DNA of 64,000 nucleotides from Calliphora vicina (Eukaryota > Arthropoda > Insecta > Diptera > Calliphoridae), in the NCBI RefSeq assembly GCF_958450345.1, contig NC_088781.1, forward strand, positions 124,384,431 to 124,448,430, read 5' to 3'. The notes below the pieces were generated by a model, which was not told where the DNA came from, did no database searches, and saw only the letters and a list, made by a program, of their open reading frames with translations. Every line of letters starts with the position of its first letter. The stretch's first letter is position 1. This document shows positions 11,270 to 21,801 of the stretch, in pieces. The position numbers and the translations under genes are program-made.

Positions 11270-13300
11270 AATAATGTTTTTATATATAAGAAAAATATTC
11301 AAGGATTCGTCTCCAGCTACCTGGTGGTCCGCGCCTACTACTTTCTTGTGGATTTCAACCATATGTCATTGGCTGGTTTGCGAAGAACATGTCCAACTAT
11401 TTCTTTTAGCGTAACTCAGCAACTATTTACATTACATTACACCTTCGTTATAATTCGACATTTGATATTCAGTTGTTTGGCCACCAAATTCGTAATATGT
11501 AGCACAGCGATCTATTGATAAAGGTTTGCAGATTGTTCTCAATTTTGTTGGAAAGAGCCAGGTTTTGCATCCATATAGTAGCACGGATTAGATATTACTT
11601 CTACTTATTTGATTGAAGAGCAAAATTATCTAATGTTTAGCAAACGCTGCTTTTGCCCTCATTATTCTGGGAGCAATGTCAATTCCTGCATCGTGAAATT
11701 TTACTGCCCAGGTAACAGAGTTCGTCTGCCGTTTACGAATTGATCATATAAAATGCGAGGCTGTGGATTGAGAGTATTAAAACTTTGCTCTTGCAACGTT
11801 ATTTATTTAGCTTTGAATAGGAGTACAATATCATCAGTATGCACAAGGTCATTCAGATGTTCCATTCGAAGTTGGTGCCAAACTACTTAATTTTTTGGAT
11901 CGTTATCAATTGCAGAAAGCAATACTTCATAAATGACAATGTGAATTAGTACACAGAGAAAACAGATTCGTAGTAGCAAACGAATTTGTTGTCAATCGAA
12001 TGATTCGGTTGCACACATAGAATTTTTCGGTTCTATGAACAGAAAGATGAATAACCAAACTTTTATTACCCCTTCTAAAATTTTTTAGCCACATCTGTAA
12101 ATTTCGGTATCTAAGGTAGAACCATTCGATTCGCAACGAATTCGATTGCTATTACGAATCTGTTTTCTCTGTGTAAAGGGAATAAAATGTAACCTTGCCT
12201 TATTCAGGATTTTATAGGAATTGAGGAAGACATTTCGTAGTCATGAATCATTCGGCCTTTAAGTCTTAGGTATTCTGACTTGATTAGGTTACAAATCTTT
12301 TCAATTACACCTTTACTTCTAAGTGCATTCCATATATTTTGATGTTTTATTCAGTTGAAAACATTTTCGAAATTGATAAAGACAAGTTGCAAAGATTATT
12401 GCATATCATTTACTTTCTCCAGTACTATGCAAAGAGTAGCAACGTGATCAGTGCACCATTTTTCCCTGCAGCTTGCTGACATCGGAGAATCTCATCAATC
12501 CTCAATTCTATCCTATTAAGAATGATTTTGCAAAATATTTTAAGAGCACTACATTGTATCATTATTCCTCTGCAGTTATTGCAGTCCATTAGCGACACTT
12601 TTTAAGATATTTCGACTATAATACCCTGTAACTAGTCGGTGGGAAATACTTCAGTCTCCATGATTTCGTGAAACAACCCATATAATAATTGGGCTGACAA
12701 TTTGGAGTCCGTTTTGAAAAGTTCCGCATGGATGATGTCAATACCAGCAGACGATGTCAATAATAGCTGCTTATACGATTTATTTGTGGAACCTCTACAT
12801 TGTGTTCGATATCGGAATAATTATGCACATCATTTGCCACATGAAAAATTCAGCGCGAAGTGTTCATACCATCCAGCTAGCTGTTGGTTTAACCGAATCA
12901 TCGGTTGTTTAATTGGAACTTTTCTCATCATTTTTCTAAATTATATATGATATAGTTAATCGAGGCCTGGCTACCTTGTCTACATTTCCTCATTCTTGAT
13001 AAGAGATTCGTATTTGAGCACGGAATCTCACTTTGTTTGTGCCTTCCTTCCAATCTTCTTACGCACTAGTTCTAGCAATTCACGTCCAATATTCAGGTAA
13101 GTATCTTTTATCGCAGACCACTTTTCAATCAAAGTACTTGTTGGTGCTATATTTGAGATATGCGATTGCAGATTTGCGCTATCTATATCTCTTGTTTTAG
13201 GATTCCTGAAATTTGAACATCCCAACATTGTGATGTGCATGAATTACGTTGGTCCGTCCTTGCAATTCTTAGCGGTAGTTCTTAGGTGGTCGGATGTAGT
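11270..13300 (-). pseudogene. Second non-LTR EN-RT relic (RTE/craniofacial-like)
   Basis: The direction is minus. 13240-13028 reads LIEKWSAIKDTYLNIGRELL, the linker after the endonuclease domain. ~12760-12640 reads AGIDIIHAELFK then LLYGLFHEIMETE, the start of RT. ~12590-12470 reads NCRGIMIQCSALKIFCKIIL and RIDEILRCQQAA, corresponding to the 'N.RGI.LL....K....IL..R....' RT core. ~12370 keeps a degraded FRKCF-like remnant of the 'FVDFEKAFDS' block. ~11400-11350 reads GHVLRKPANDIW, the conserved motif after RT. The order matches a full pol from linker to C-terminus. Stops, frameshifts and a MITE at 11952-12173 break it. It is dead; the 5' endonuclease is missing or unrecognisable. Confidence 0.8.
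11952..12173. mobile_element. 222-bp TA-flanked MITE (CACAGAGAAAACAGATTCGTA ends)
   Basis: The inverted ends CACAGAGAAAACAGATTCGTA and TACGAATCTGTTTTCTCTGTG are perfect over 20 bp or more and flanked by TA (11950-11951, 12174-12175). A second inner inverted pair (CGAATTTGTTG..TCGATTG and its complement) follows. There is no coding capacity. A decayed right end of the same family is visible at ~20935-21012. Confidence 0.9.
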
Positions 13301-14266
13301 ATCTGTGCTGCGATTATTTCGCACAACCATAGGTCGTTAGTAGGCCGATTTATTTGATGGCTACGGAAAGCTGATTTCAACATAAAGCTATATCGACTCC
13401 GCATTGTAATGTATGATGAAAGGTATAATAAAAAGAGTACCAGATTTCTTTAAAAGATAATATGGATAATAAAATTTGTTTAAAATAATATCAGTAATGT
13501 TTCGACCCTAACCATAATTGCAATTGAAATAAACGTTAAAATATTAACATGCATCCTTAATCTTTCAAATCTGTTTTATATTTTGTTTTCTTTTATACAA
13601 ATTTCCCCCAACTATGAGTAAAATTAAAAAGCATTTCATAGCGATAAACAAAAATGAATTGCTATAAAATAAATACCATAAAATTTAAACATACGTAACC
13701 ACAAAGTTAACATACTCTCTTACAACTAACTAAAGGGTCTTCCAATAAGGACTTCAGATGTTTAACTGTTGAAGCTACTGTTGAAGCGGCCATACTGTTG
13801 GAGCTACATATTTTGTCATCTGTTCAGTTTGTTTTGCCAAATCACCATGGACTGATATAGCTTTCAACAATAAAGGCAAATGATGAAATAATTTTACCAA
13901 AATTCGTGTTCTATTCTGAACAAAATTATGGAATTTCGGACGATACCAATCCACATGATGTTATATTCTGAACATAATGGCATCGATGGTTCTTTCCAAC
14001 GAATATAAAATTTCGATGATATCTTACATCCACTTTGGAGTATATAAATTTAAAGAATGGAAGCGCTTAATAAAATACCCTTTAGATACACATTCATAGT
14101 AGCAATCGTGTAAAAATATATAATATAAGTATATTTCTTAACATGAAATGATATAAAATATCACACTTTAAGAGCATGTTTCTTCCTGTCCCCTTAGCAT
14201 ACATATAAAACCCATACATATGATATGCACACTAGTAAAAACAATATATTTCACAAACATGAAATC
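13301..14266. other. Unassigned AT-rich DNA
   Basis: ~13740-13830 contains imperfect 'gttgaagctactgttgaagcgg' repeats. No gene is recognised. Confidence 0.35.
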
Positions 14267-14731
14267 TGTGGTCATATGGAAAAACTAGGTAACTCCATTT
14301 TTTGAAAACACGAGAAAAAACATTTAACGTTTTAAACATATTTCACTAAAACCAAGGACAAAAGAGTTATAAGTTTTATGAGATATTTCTTAAAAATAAC
14401 TATTACATTCAACTTTTATTTTTTTTCTTAACCATAACTAAAATATTTTCTTCCTTGTTTAGTAACAGTTATAGACAACGAAAAAAATATTGCTTATAGA
14501 TAATTATTACATTTCAATAAATAAAAAAAAAATTAGGTCATAACAGTTATCATTTAAGAAATATTTTTATTTGTTATAATATAAAAATTGAATGCCCTAA
14601 GATTCATAAATTTAACTGAATGAAACAATAAAAGAGACAAATTTGATATTTATAAATTATTTTATTAACTCATGGTTTATTTTTAATTAATAACAACTTT
14701 AAATAAATCAACATTTGGACAAATATTAACA

Positions 14732-15031
14732 CTAAATAAATGAAATTTGGTTTAATTTCACAGACATTATTGATCTTAATTTTTCATCAGATAAGTTACA
14801 CCGTTGGTTTTCCAAAATAAGTCGCAGAGCAGAAAATGCCCTCTCTACAGTTACTAGTGCGGCAGGGAAAGAGTGGATAATATAAGCTAATTGATTTTGA
14901 AAATGCGTATTGTACTTCTGTGCATGCCAGCAATTCAGTAAATTTATATCCACATCCTCCTTTGGGGGTCTGTAATTTTCTATTTGCGCATCTGCTGTCA
15001 CTTTCTGTATCGTAATCCGAAGACGAATCAA
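14732..15031 (-). pseudogene. hAT transposase C-terminal dimerisation domain remnant
   Basis: The 99-codon minus-strand frame contains INLLNCWHAQKYNTHFQNQL, then PAALVTVERAFSALRLILEN and QRCNLSDEKL. This is the hATC pattern 'W......P.L...A......P....ERAFS........R..L.......L'. The conserved A-F-S is intact. The DDE catalytic core and the N-terminal zinc finger are absent, because a family A insertion lies just upstream in coding orientation and further sequence has been lost. The C-terminus ends ~380 bp from the element end, as expected. It is a non-functional relic. Confidence 0.85.
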
Positions 15032-15225
15032 CTTCGAACATCGATATTGTTGTTCTTATTTTTTATCCGATCTTGCTCCAATTCTTCATGGTATACATCC
15101 AAATGTGAATATATCATATGTCTTCTTAAATTAGTAATATTTGTAAACATGAATTTTACTTAAAATTAAAAAATTTTAATTATTCTTTATTAAAATTGTT
15201 CGACAACGTTTTAAAATGATATAAA

Positions 15226-15769
15226 ACAAGTAAGAGTGCTATATTCGGCTTTGCCGAATCTTATATAGCCTTCACCTTTGTTGTGGATGCATTATACCAA
15301 ACAAACGTTTAGTTGTATAAAAAACAACAACAACGCCAAAAGAAACAAAACACAAAAAAAAACAAAATACGCAAAGCATGCACATCCAAACATACGTTTT
15401 GTTGCTTTTTTGTCAAAGCATGCAATACATTGTGTTTTTTGATGAAATTTTCAGAGGTTGTCTCGGATTTTTGCTCATATCTCCGTTATTTATGGACGGA
15501 TTTTGCTGATTTTAAATAGCAAAATTCTCGAAAGTATGTCTGACAGAATTGTTGAAGATTTGGATCCCGGAGATATCTGGGGCCTTCAGAAAATTGATTT
15601 CAACAGACAGACGGACAGACAGACATACAGACGGACATGGCTTAATCGACTCCGCTGTCTATAAGGATCCAGAATATATATACTTTATAGGGTCGGAAAT
15701 GAAAAATGTAGAAATTACAAACGGAATGACAAACTTATATATACCCTTCTCACGAAGGTGAAGGGTATA
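15226..15769 (-). mobile_element. Family A dual-hairpin repeat, copy A2 (inside hAT)
   Basis: It starts ACAAGTAAGAGTGCTATATTC with hairpin TTCGGCtttGCCGAA, and ends TATACCCTTCTCACGAAGGTGAAGGGTATA. Conserved blocks: TTTAAATAGCAAAATTCTCG, ATATCTGGGGCCTTCAGAAA, CAGACAGACGGACAGACAG. The conserved ~70-codon frame (15549-15761, plus) ends inside the terminal hairpin, as in copies A1 and A4. It is inserted in the hAT element at 14353-15974. Confidence 0.88.
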
Positions 15770-16528
15770 AAAATATTCATTATTACATAATTTTTGTTGA
15801 CAAGAAAAAAAATATTTCTCAAATATAAGTGTTTCAAAACAATGAAAAAAATATAAATTTAATAATAACAGTTATGACCAACTTTTATTTTTTTATGTTG
15901 CCTAAAGGGCAACATAAAAAAAGGGCAATTTTTTCGATTCCTAAAATTTTTATAACAGTTATTTTAGGTCCTTGACTAAAACCAAACATAATTGTAAATA
16001 ACGTTAAAGATTTCTGTTTCCATTGAACTAATTTTTGGACATTAAAACTAAAAATCGATGTCGGTTACCTAGTGGAGATACCTAGTTTTTCAAAAAAAAA
16101 TTTTTTCAATTTATTTTTATATTTTACGGAATCATTTGTGAAAAAACATTAACTATTTGACTCAGCACGTTAATTTAAAATGGAGTTGCCTAGTTTTTTC
16201 AAAAAATATTTTTTCAGAAATATCAAAAATCAAAATAAAAATGTTGGACCCAAATAGCTTCAGACCCGAATTTGTTATATTTCTCTCTTAGTTTTCGAAA
16301 CAACGTCGTTTTAAGCTTCTAAATTTCCTGTTTTTTAAGAAACTTTGGAGTTACCTTGTTTTTCAAAAAAGACATGGAGTTAGCAAGTTTTTACATGAAA
16401 ACATCTTTTAATTAGAAACTATATCAAAATTTCGATCTGATAGAGTGATAGCAAATGAAAGGCAGAAATTTGGTGTCATCTCAATTTTATTAAAAACTGG
16501 AGTTACCTAGTTTTTCCATACGACCACA

Positions 16529-17954
16529 TAAATATACATATATTCATACAAATGTTTGTGTGACGTCGGATGTTTCAGTGAATGTAAGTTGGTTTTGGTG
16601 TTAAGTTATAAGGGACTGATAGTATTTATTTCACTGTTAGTTTTGATGTTTTTCTGCATTTGTGAATTTGTATTCATATGATAATTTGCTACGGAGGGAC
16701 AGTGAAATGTTTCAAAATAAAAACTGAAACTTATTGTCATATAACAGAACCTGGAAATGAATAGTTTTTTGCAGACTGTGAAAATTACATCACGGCAATA
16801 AAAAGAGATCATAAATTAATTGAAATTTTGTTATATAAGCCTGGAACATTAGTAAAACATCGATGTGTTTTCCCTATATATTGAATTTATTTAAAATATA
16901 TTGATCTGTGAAAATATACAACCAATTCAGTTTCCCTTATTTATTTGTTTTCTTCCATTACTTCTTGTTTTTAAACTATATTTCATGCGCTTTTCTGCAT
17001 CAATACTTTTGCTAAACAAATGACATTTGTTTGGCTGCTCTTCTTTCAAATGCCACAACCAAGTACTTCTTACTACTACATCATATGAAGATATTACCAA
17101 TCATCGTTTATATCTCAAAGTGTTCTTATGCACGTATTTATATCGAGGTATGAATTATATGTAGCTCTTGAATAAAAAGAGGGAAAAACTTCAGCAAAAG
17201 TTAAGCATTAAGTATATTAACAAAATAACTAAGTAGTTGTTTGGGTAATAATTCAATTTGTACAAGGATAAAAAAGCAGAACCTAGGTAATGTATAGCTA
17301 TATATTATACTATAAAATAGTTAAAAAATATTCTGCAAAAAAGCCCACATCTGTGGTAGAAATTTATAAAAAAAAAATATATTTTTTGCAATTTTTCTGA
17401 TTTCTCTATCTAAAAAATATATATTTCTGAAAGCAAAGGCATCTTTTTGAATATTTCCTTCTTTCTAGATATTCAAGAAGATGCCTTTGCATCTTTATTC
17501 ACTTATAAAATAAGCTTTTTCATTAATAATTTGAACACGCTGACCAAAATATTATAAATTGTCTAAAACCGTTTGAAATCATGAAATCAATGGTTAGATA
17601 AATTTAGAGAAATCAACTCTTATGTTTGTTAATTGCTTGCAATAAAATTTGATTGCAATTACTTTAATTGCAATCAATTCCATTAATTGCAATCAAAATG
17701 TTCGTTCTCTTCAAATGAAACTCAAACTGGTGGTTTCTATCAAAACTTTTGAGGTTTCCTCCACATTTTAGTGGAAACCGTTAGATTCCAAATATATATT
17801 ATTTCGTTGGACTTTCACTATAGCTGTGATTTCAGGGGAATAATTTAAAATCACATAATTTCAACAAAAATTTGACTGCAATTAAATTGCATTCAATGAT
17901 TTCCAAAAAAATTATTACAGTCAAAAAATATTGCAACTTTGACAAGAGGGAACA
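16529..17954. other. Unassigned AT-rich DNA
   Basis: No gene is recognised. It contains a hairpin at 17434-17500 (listed separately) and imperfect TTGATTGCAATT inverted motifs at ~17640-17700. Confidence 0.4.
17434..17500. repeat. Inverted repeat, ~22-bp arms
   Basis: The arm GCAAAGGCATCTTTTTGAATAT pairs with ATATTCAAGAAGATGCCTTTGC about 20 nt later (one or two mismatches). It could be a foldback remnant or form an RNA hairpin. Confidence 0.6.
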
Positions 17955-18440
17955 TTTTTTTTTTTTGGACCAGCACTCAGGGGACGACCCCTACTCATGC
18001 AAAGCATTGTGTTGGAACTAGGAAAATAGGTTATGGGAGGTAGGATAGAGGGAGTACTGTTTGTGGATATTTGATTTGAATTTTCCTATATTGAAAGTGA
18101 CAGGCAATACTTCAGGAGGAAGCTTATTCCACATACGGACAGTACGGCTAAAGAACGAATTTTCCCTTTAATGTGTTGTGCGATGTACTGTCGACAACGA
18201 ATTGATGTGCCCTTGCCGAAGAGCGTGTGTTGCGTAAAAATCTACGGGTTTCGGGAACAAGTTCCCTAATTTCAGCAGAGCACATACCATTGAAGTATCG
18301 GTAGAACAGTGAAACACAACCCACATTGCGACGATGTTCCAGTGTGTCAATAGAGCGGTACCCCTGAATTGGTCTTGAACTCGTTTGATAAAATTCCATC
18401 TATAACAACTCGTATAGTGCGATCTCTGAGAAAGCTCGAT
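17955..18440 (-). pseudogene. 3' end of a non-LTR retrotransposon, with poly-A
   Basis: On the minus strand, 18399-18148 contains LEHRRNVGCVSLFYRYFNG then CSAEIREL, the conserved post-RT segment 'L.HRR.VA..SLFYRYF.G.CS.EL'. After a frameshift, ~18155-18060 gives FSRTVRMWNKLPPEVLPVTF, the typical 'F...S.R.WN.LP..VFP..' C-terminal end. The element finishes on the minus strand in a run of 12 or so A's (T-run at 17956-17967), the expected poly-A tail. The 5' part, including RT, is truncated near 18440. It is a typical dead-on-arrival copy of an element different from the two EN-RT relics at 6.8 and 11.3 kb. Confidence 0.85.
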
Positions 18441-18459
18441 ATAAATCGACAGCAGTTAT

Positions 18460-19150
18460 TACCAAATTGAAAATTAAAAAATTTATATACACATAATTGC
18501 CCATAACTTCGAAGCTACTCAAAGTTCAACATAATTTTTGATTCCATTTTAATCGCTAAGATATTGTCCCTAAAATGGTGTTAATAAAATTTTATACTTC
18601 TAAAAGGCTAAAGGTCAATTTTCAGAGTATATATTTCTATATAAAAAATCTCTAAGATCGCGATGTTAAAAATTCAAAAAGGAAATAGTATGAGTTCACC
18701 TAAACTATCTACTATATTCGTGCATATACAAATTTAAGCAACTGTGTTTTACCACATAAATTGAAATTGATTCAACTGTGTTCTGTTTTCTATTTTCTAA
18801 CATTTTTATATGAATTTACATGAAAAAACCTATTTTTAATAACGTTTTTCTTTATAACTCCTGAACTAATCGAGTCTCCATCTAAATTTTTTTGCACGAA
18901 TATAGTAAAGAGCTTAGGTGAACTCATGCCATTTTCTTTTTGAATGTTTAACACATCGATCTGTGATATTTTTTGGATTGAAATAATTACTCTGACCTTT
19001 AACCTTTTGTAAGTAAACAATTTTATTCACACCATTTTAAGGACAATAAATGGAATCAAAAATTATGTTAGACTTTGAGTAGCTTCAAAGTTACGATCAA
19101 TTATGTGTATATAATTTTAGACAATCTTAACAAATTTTTCAATTTTCAAA
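18460..19150. mobile_element. Foldback element with ~260-bp inverted arms
   Basis: The left arm 18462-18729 (ATATACACATAATTGCCCAT, GAAGCTACTCAAAGT, GAGTTCACCTAAACTAT, TATATTCGTGC) is inverted at 18893-19150 (GCACGAATATAGTAAAG, AGGTGAACTC, GACTTTGAGTAGCTTC, ATTATGTGTATATAA). The spacer is ~160 bp. No target duplication was found. It directly abuts the truncated 5' side of the non-LTR element, which may have landed against it. Confidence 0.75.
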
Positions 19151-19533
19151 TCGCGATATTTCTGAAATGTAACAGTTCTCCGATCAAATAGATTTGAGGA
19201 ACAGTACTATGTGTGGTAAAATTCATTAAAATCGAAGATGTTAGATCAGAAAATTGTAGTTTTCTATCCGTTTTGATATGGATTATCCCAAGATTTAATT
19301 TTGAATTTTTAAATCATAGAATGAAATCATTTTGGTTGAATATTCTGAACGAGGTTTTCGTTTTAATTACTTATATGTATGTCATTTTGAAGGGTGCATA
19401 TCCAACATTTATACTCTCTTAATTCTTGAATATTATAATTTAAACATCGACATTTTTTTACTACGAAAATGTCGAATTTTTTGCTAACAAAGCGTCATAT
19501 GCGGGATGTTTTACTTTATTTCTTTACTATGAA
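19151..19533. other. Unassigned AT-rich DNA
   Basis: Nothing recognised. Confidence 0.35.
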
Positions 19534-20201
19534 ACAAGAGCTATATTCGGCTGTGCCGAATATTATGTATTCTTCTTTAAAATTCTACTTTAAAATAAAT
19601 TTTTTCAAATATTTTTAGATAAACAAAATTTTAAAGTTTTTATTATTTTTATTTTTTTTAAAAAAGTTTTTCAAAATTTTTTTTAAATTTTTAAAAAAAA
19701 ATTTTTTTGAGAAAACAATTTATGAAAAAAAAAAAATTTTTTGGTTAAAAAAAAATTCGGATTAAAAAAAATAATTTTCCCGATTTTGACCCATTGTAGG
19801 CCTTATATACATCGTTGCAATAGACTTTGAAATATCGATCATTAGATATCCAGATTGTCTGTATTAATGGCTTAGTAATCCAGATATAGCGCAAAAATAA
19901 ACCCAAAATCGAGGTTGTCCCGGGTTTTTCTTTTATCTCAGCCATTTGAGGGCTGATTTTGTCGATTTTAAATAGCAACCGAGCCGAAGGAATTCCCGAT
20001 ATATTGATGTATGAATCATGTATGTAAGTTATTTGGGGGCTACGGAAAGTTGATTTCAACATACAGACGGACAGATGGACATGGCTATATTGACTTTGCT
20101 ATCTATAACGATCCACAATATATATTCTTTGTGGGGTCGCAAATGAAAAATGTAGAAATTGCAAACGGAATGACAAACATTTGCTAATGGTGAAGGGTAT
20201 A
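19534..20201 (-). mobile_element. Family A dual-hairpin repeat, copy A3
   Basis: It starts ACAAGAGCTATATTCGGCTGTGCCGAA (hairpin), followed by an A/T homopolymer-rich stretch (19610-19780), TTTGACCCATTGTAGGCC, GGAATTCCCGATATATTGATG, then GTGGGGTCGCAAATGAAAAA and a decayed GGTGAAGGGTATA end. It shares the 'CCCGATATATTGATGTATGAATCATG' subtype sequence with copy A5, so at least two subfamilies exist. Confidence 0.8.
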
Positions 20202-20204
20202 AAA

Positions 20205-20790
20205 AAAGGTGCCGCTGAAGCACATCGACTGCTTACAGAATCTTATGGAGAATGTGTTGTACGCGCGAGAAATGGTTTGTGCGATTCGAAAGTGGTGATA
20301 CGGAAGACAAAGATCGCCTAGGACAGCCAACAAGAGATTGCAAAATCATTTGGAGCTACTCAATCACCAATTTCAAGAAGTTTGCAAGCAGTATGATTCA
20401 TTCAAAAGCTGAGAAATTGGGTACCATAAGAATTGAAGCTGAGAGGCCATGAAAAACTTTGCATGTCCGAAATGATGTTTGAACGCTAAAAAAGAAAATA
20501 GTTTTGCACCGAATCATTACTTGCGAAGCCAGGCCAACCAGCCGAATCGATACCAAAGCTGAGGTATTGTTCTGTGTTTGGTGTGAGCAAAAGTGTCCTA
20601 TCTATTGTGAGATGCTGATATCTGGCCAGACCATTAGATGGAATCATACAGAACGCAACAGATTAATTTTAATCGATCATTGGCCGAAAAGCACTCAGAA
20701 TATGCGGCCAGACATGAAACCATAATATTCTATCATGAACACTCTCGGCCTCATTATGCAATACCTGTTTAAAACTACTTAGAATGAAGT
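20205..20790 (+). pseudogene. Mariner transposase relic
   Basis: Plus-strand pieces in order: AAEAHRLLTESYGECVV and WFVRFESGD (first helix-turn-helix, 'AAE.HR.L.E.YGE....WF.RFK.GD'); QQEIAKSFGATQSPISRSLQ and QKLRNWVP (second HTH); CTESLLAKPGQPAESIPK; then the region around ~20580-20700 with LARP and RRE-like remnants of 'YYELL.PG.T'; and HEHSRPH at ~20735, corresponding to 'HDNARPH', where the catalytic Asp is now Glu. The first catalytic motif GDEKW is deleted. Frameshifts and stops are numerous. The motif set suggests the irritans/Mos1-like mariner group. It is inactive. Confidence 0.85.
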
Positions 20791-20934
20791 AGTTGGGAAG
20801 TTTAGCCTCACCCGCCTTATAGTCCAGGCGGGTATCGATGTATCGATCAATCGAGTATCTGATATTGGTTTGATTCGTTCTTGGCCTCAAAATATGTGTA
20901 ATTCTGTTGGCCCGGAATCCATGTGTTGCCAGAA

Positions 20935-21015
20935 AGATGAAAAATTCGGTCACTATGGCAGAATCGACTGGCAACAAAATCGGTTGCTATCACAAATCTA
21001 TTTTCTCTGAGTATG
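20935..21015. mobile_element. Decayed MITE right end
   Basis: TCGGTTGCTATCACAAATCTATTTTCTCTGAGTA closely resembles, in segments, the right end of the MITE at 11952-12173 (TCGATTGCTATTACGAATCTG then TTTTCTCTGTGTA). The left end is not found. Confidence 0.5.
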
Positions 21016-21158
21016 TGGAATTTAGTGGCTGCTTTAAAAATATATTGTAGAAGAATGAATTTAATGTTCCTTATGAATAAAAGAATTAAAAACTTTTTTT
21101 TGCTCTCCTGAGAACTCCAAAGGGTCCCGAATATAGTCCCTTGATATGTGAAATTAAA

Positions 21159-21571
21159 CAGTACAACACATTATTTTGGGACTCAATTCTGACAATTGCA
21201 CGTGAAAGTAGCCCCAAAAATAAGAACTTCTGCATCATTAGCTTCAAAAATGGGCATTTTTGCGATTTTTAAGGCAGTGGGTGCACCTTTTTCGGGTAGG
21301 TTCCGTACTTTTTTTCTACTATTCAATATCTACAACTTTGCTTCAGCCACAAAAGAGATATTCCGTACGGTATACGAGATATAACCGTTCTAAAATATAG
21401 AAAAAGTGATAAAAATCCACCTTGAGGAAAAAAAAATCGTATGGTCATTAAATTATTACGGCAGCAAACTTGACAAAACTAATCATGCAGAAGTTCTTAT
21501 CCTTGGGGCTGCTTTCACGTGCAATTGTCAGAATTGAGTCCCAAAGCAATGAACTGAAAAATGTTGTACTG
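21159..21571. mobile_element. 413-bp TIR element (CAGTACAACA ends)
   Basis: The left end CAGTACAACACATTATTTTG is followed by GGGACTCAATTCTGACAATT, GCACGTGAAAG and GGGC/GCCCC. The right arm is the inverse (GCACGTGCAATTGTCAGAATTGAG region, ~21500-21571) and contains a ~15-nt insertion relative to the left arm. Arms are ~80 bp, including AAGAACTTCTGCAT and its inverse. No clear target duplication. Confidence 0.75.
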
Positions 21572-21731
21572 TGTTATTATTTAAACTGCAATTAAATAAA
21601 AGTACATGTTGTTTAGTTTGGTATATAATATTTCTATTCATATGCATACAACATCAAATTGCTTTCAAATGCTAGTTAAATTTGTGCCATCTTTTATACA
21701 AATAATTTTAGATATCACTTTAATGTCATGT

Positions 21732-21801
21732 GCAACAATATCCTCATCATCATGAAGCATGGTAATGATGCAATGCCATGCTCATGATGATATATTGTTG
21801 C
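21732..21801 (+). ncRNA. Candidate pre-miRNA-like hairpin (70 nt)
   Basis: GCAACAATAT, ATCATCATGA and GCATGG pair in order with CCATGC, TCATGATGAT and ATATTGTTGC. The stem has ~26 bp, one 4-nt bulge (CCTC), one 1-nt bulge and a ~13-nt loop. Size and shape fit an animal microRNA precursor. I do not recognise the mature sequence, and the antisense strand folds equally well. It could also be a small foldback relic. No related copy was noticed elsewhere in the window. Confidence 0.3.

Larger units (their letters stand above)
14353..15974 (-). mobile_element. hAT element with TSD ACTAAAAC
   Basis: The ends are CAAGGACAAAAGAGTTATAAG and the inverse of CAAGGACCTAAAATAACTGTT. A perfect 8-bp duplication, ACTAAAAC, lies at 14345-14352 and 15975-15982. 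Subterminal AACAGTTAT/ATAACTGTT motifs occur near both ends. It carries a hAT dimerisation-domain remnant at 14732-15031 (minus) and a family A copy at 15226-15769. It is related in ends and subterminal motifs to the element at 61407-63709. Confidence 0.92.
14267..16528. mobile_element. Outer TIR element of a three-level nest
   Basis: A 31-bp terminal inverted repeat with one mismatch: TGTGGTCATATGGAAAAACT (then AGGTAACTCCA) at 14267, and its inverse ending GACCACA at 16528. Inner degenerate copies of GGAGTT(A/G)CCTAGTTTTTCAAAA recur at ~16070-16100, ~16180-16210, ~16348-16372 and ~16375-16395. Without the hAT insertion (14353-15974 plus an 8-bp duplication) the element would be about 630 bp. 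I see no clear target duplication, and the superfamily is unknown. Confidence 0.8.
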
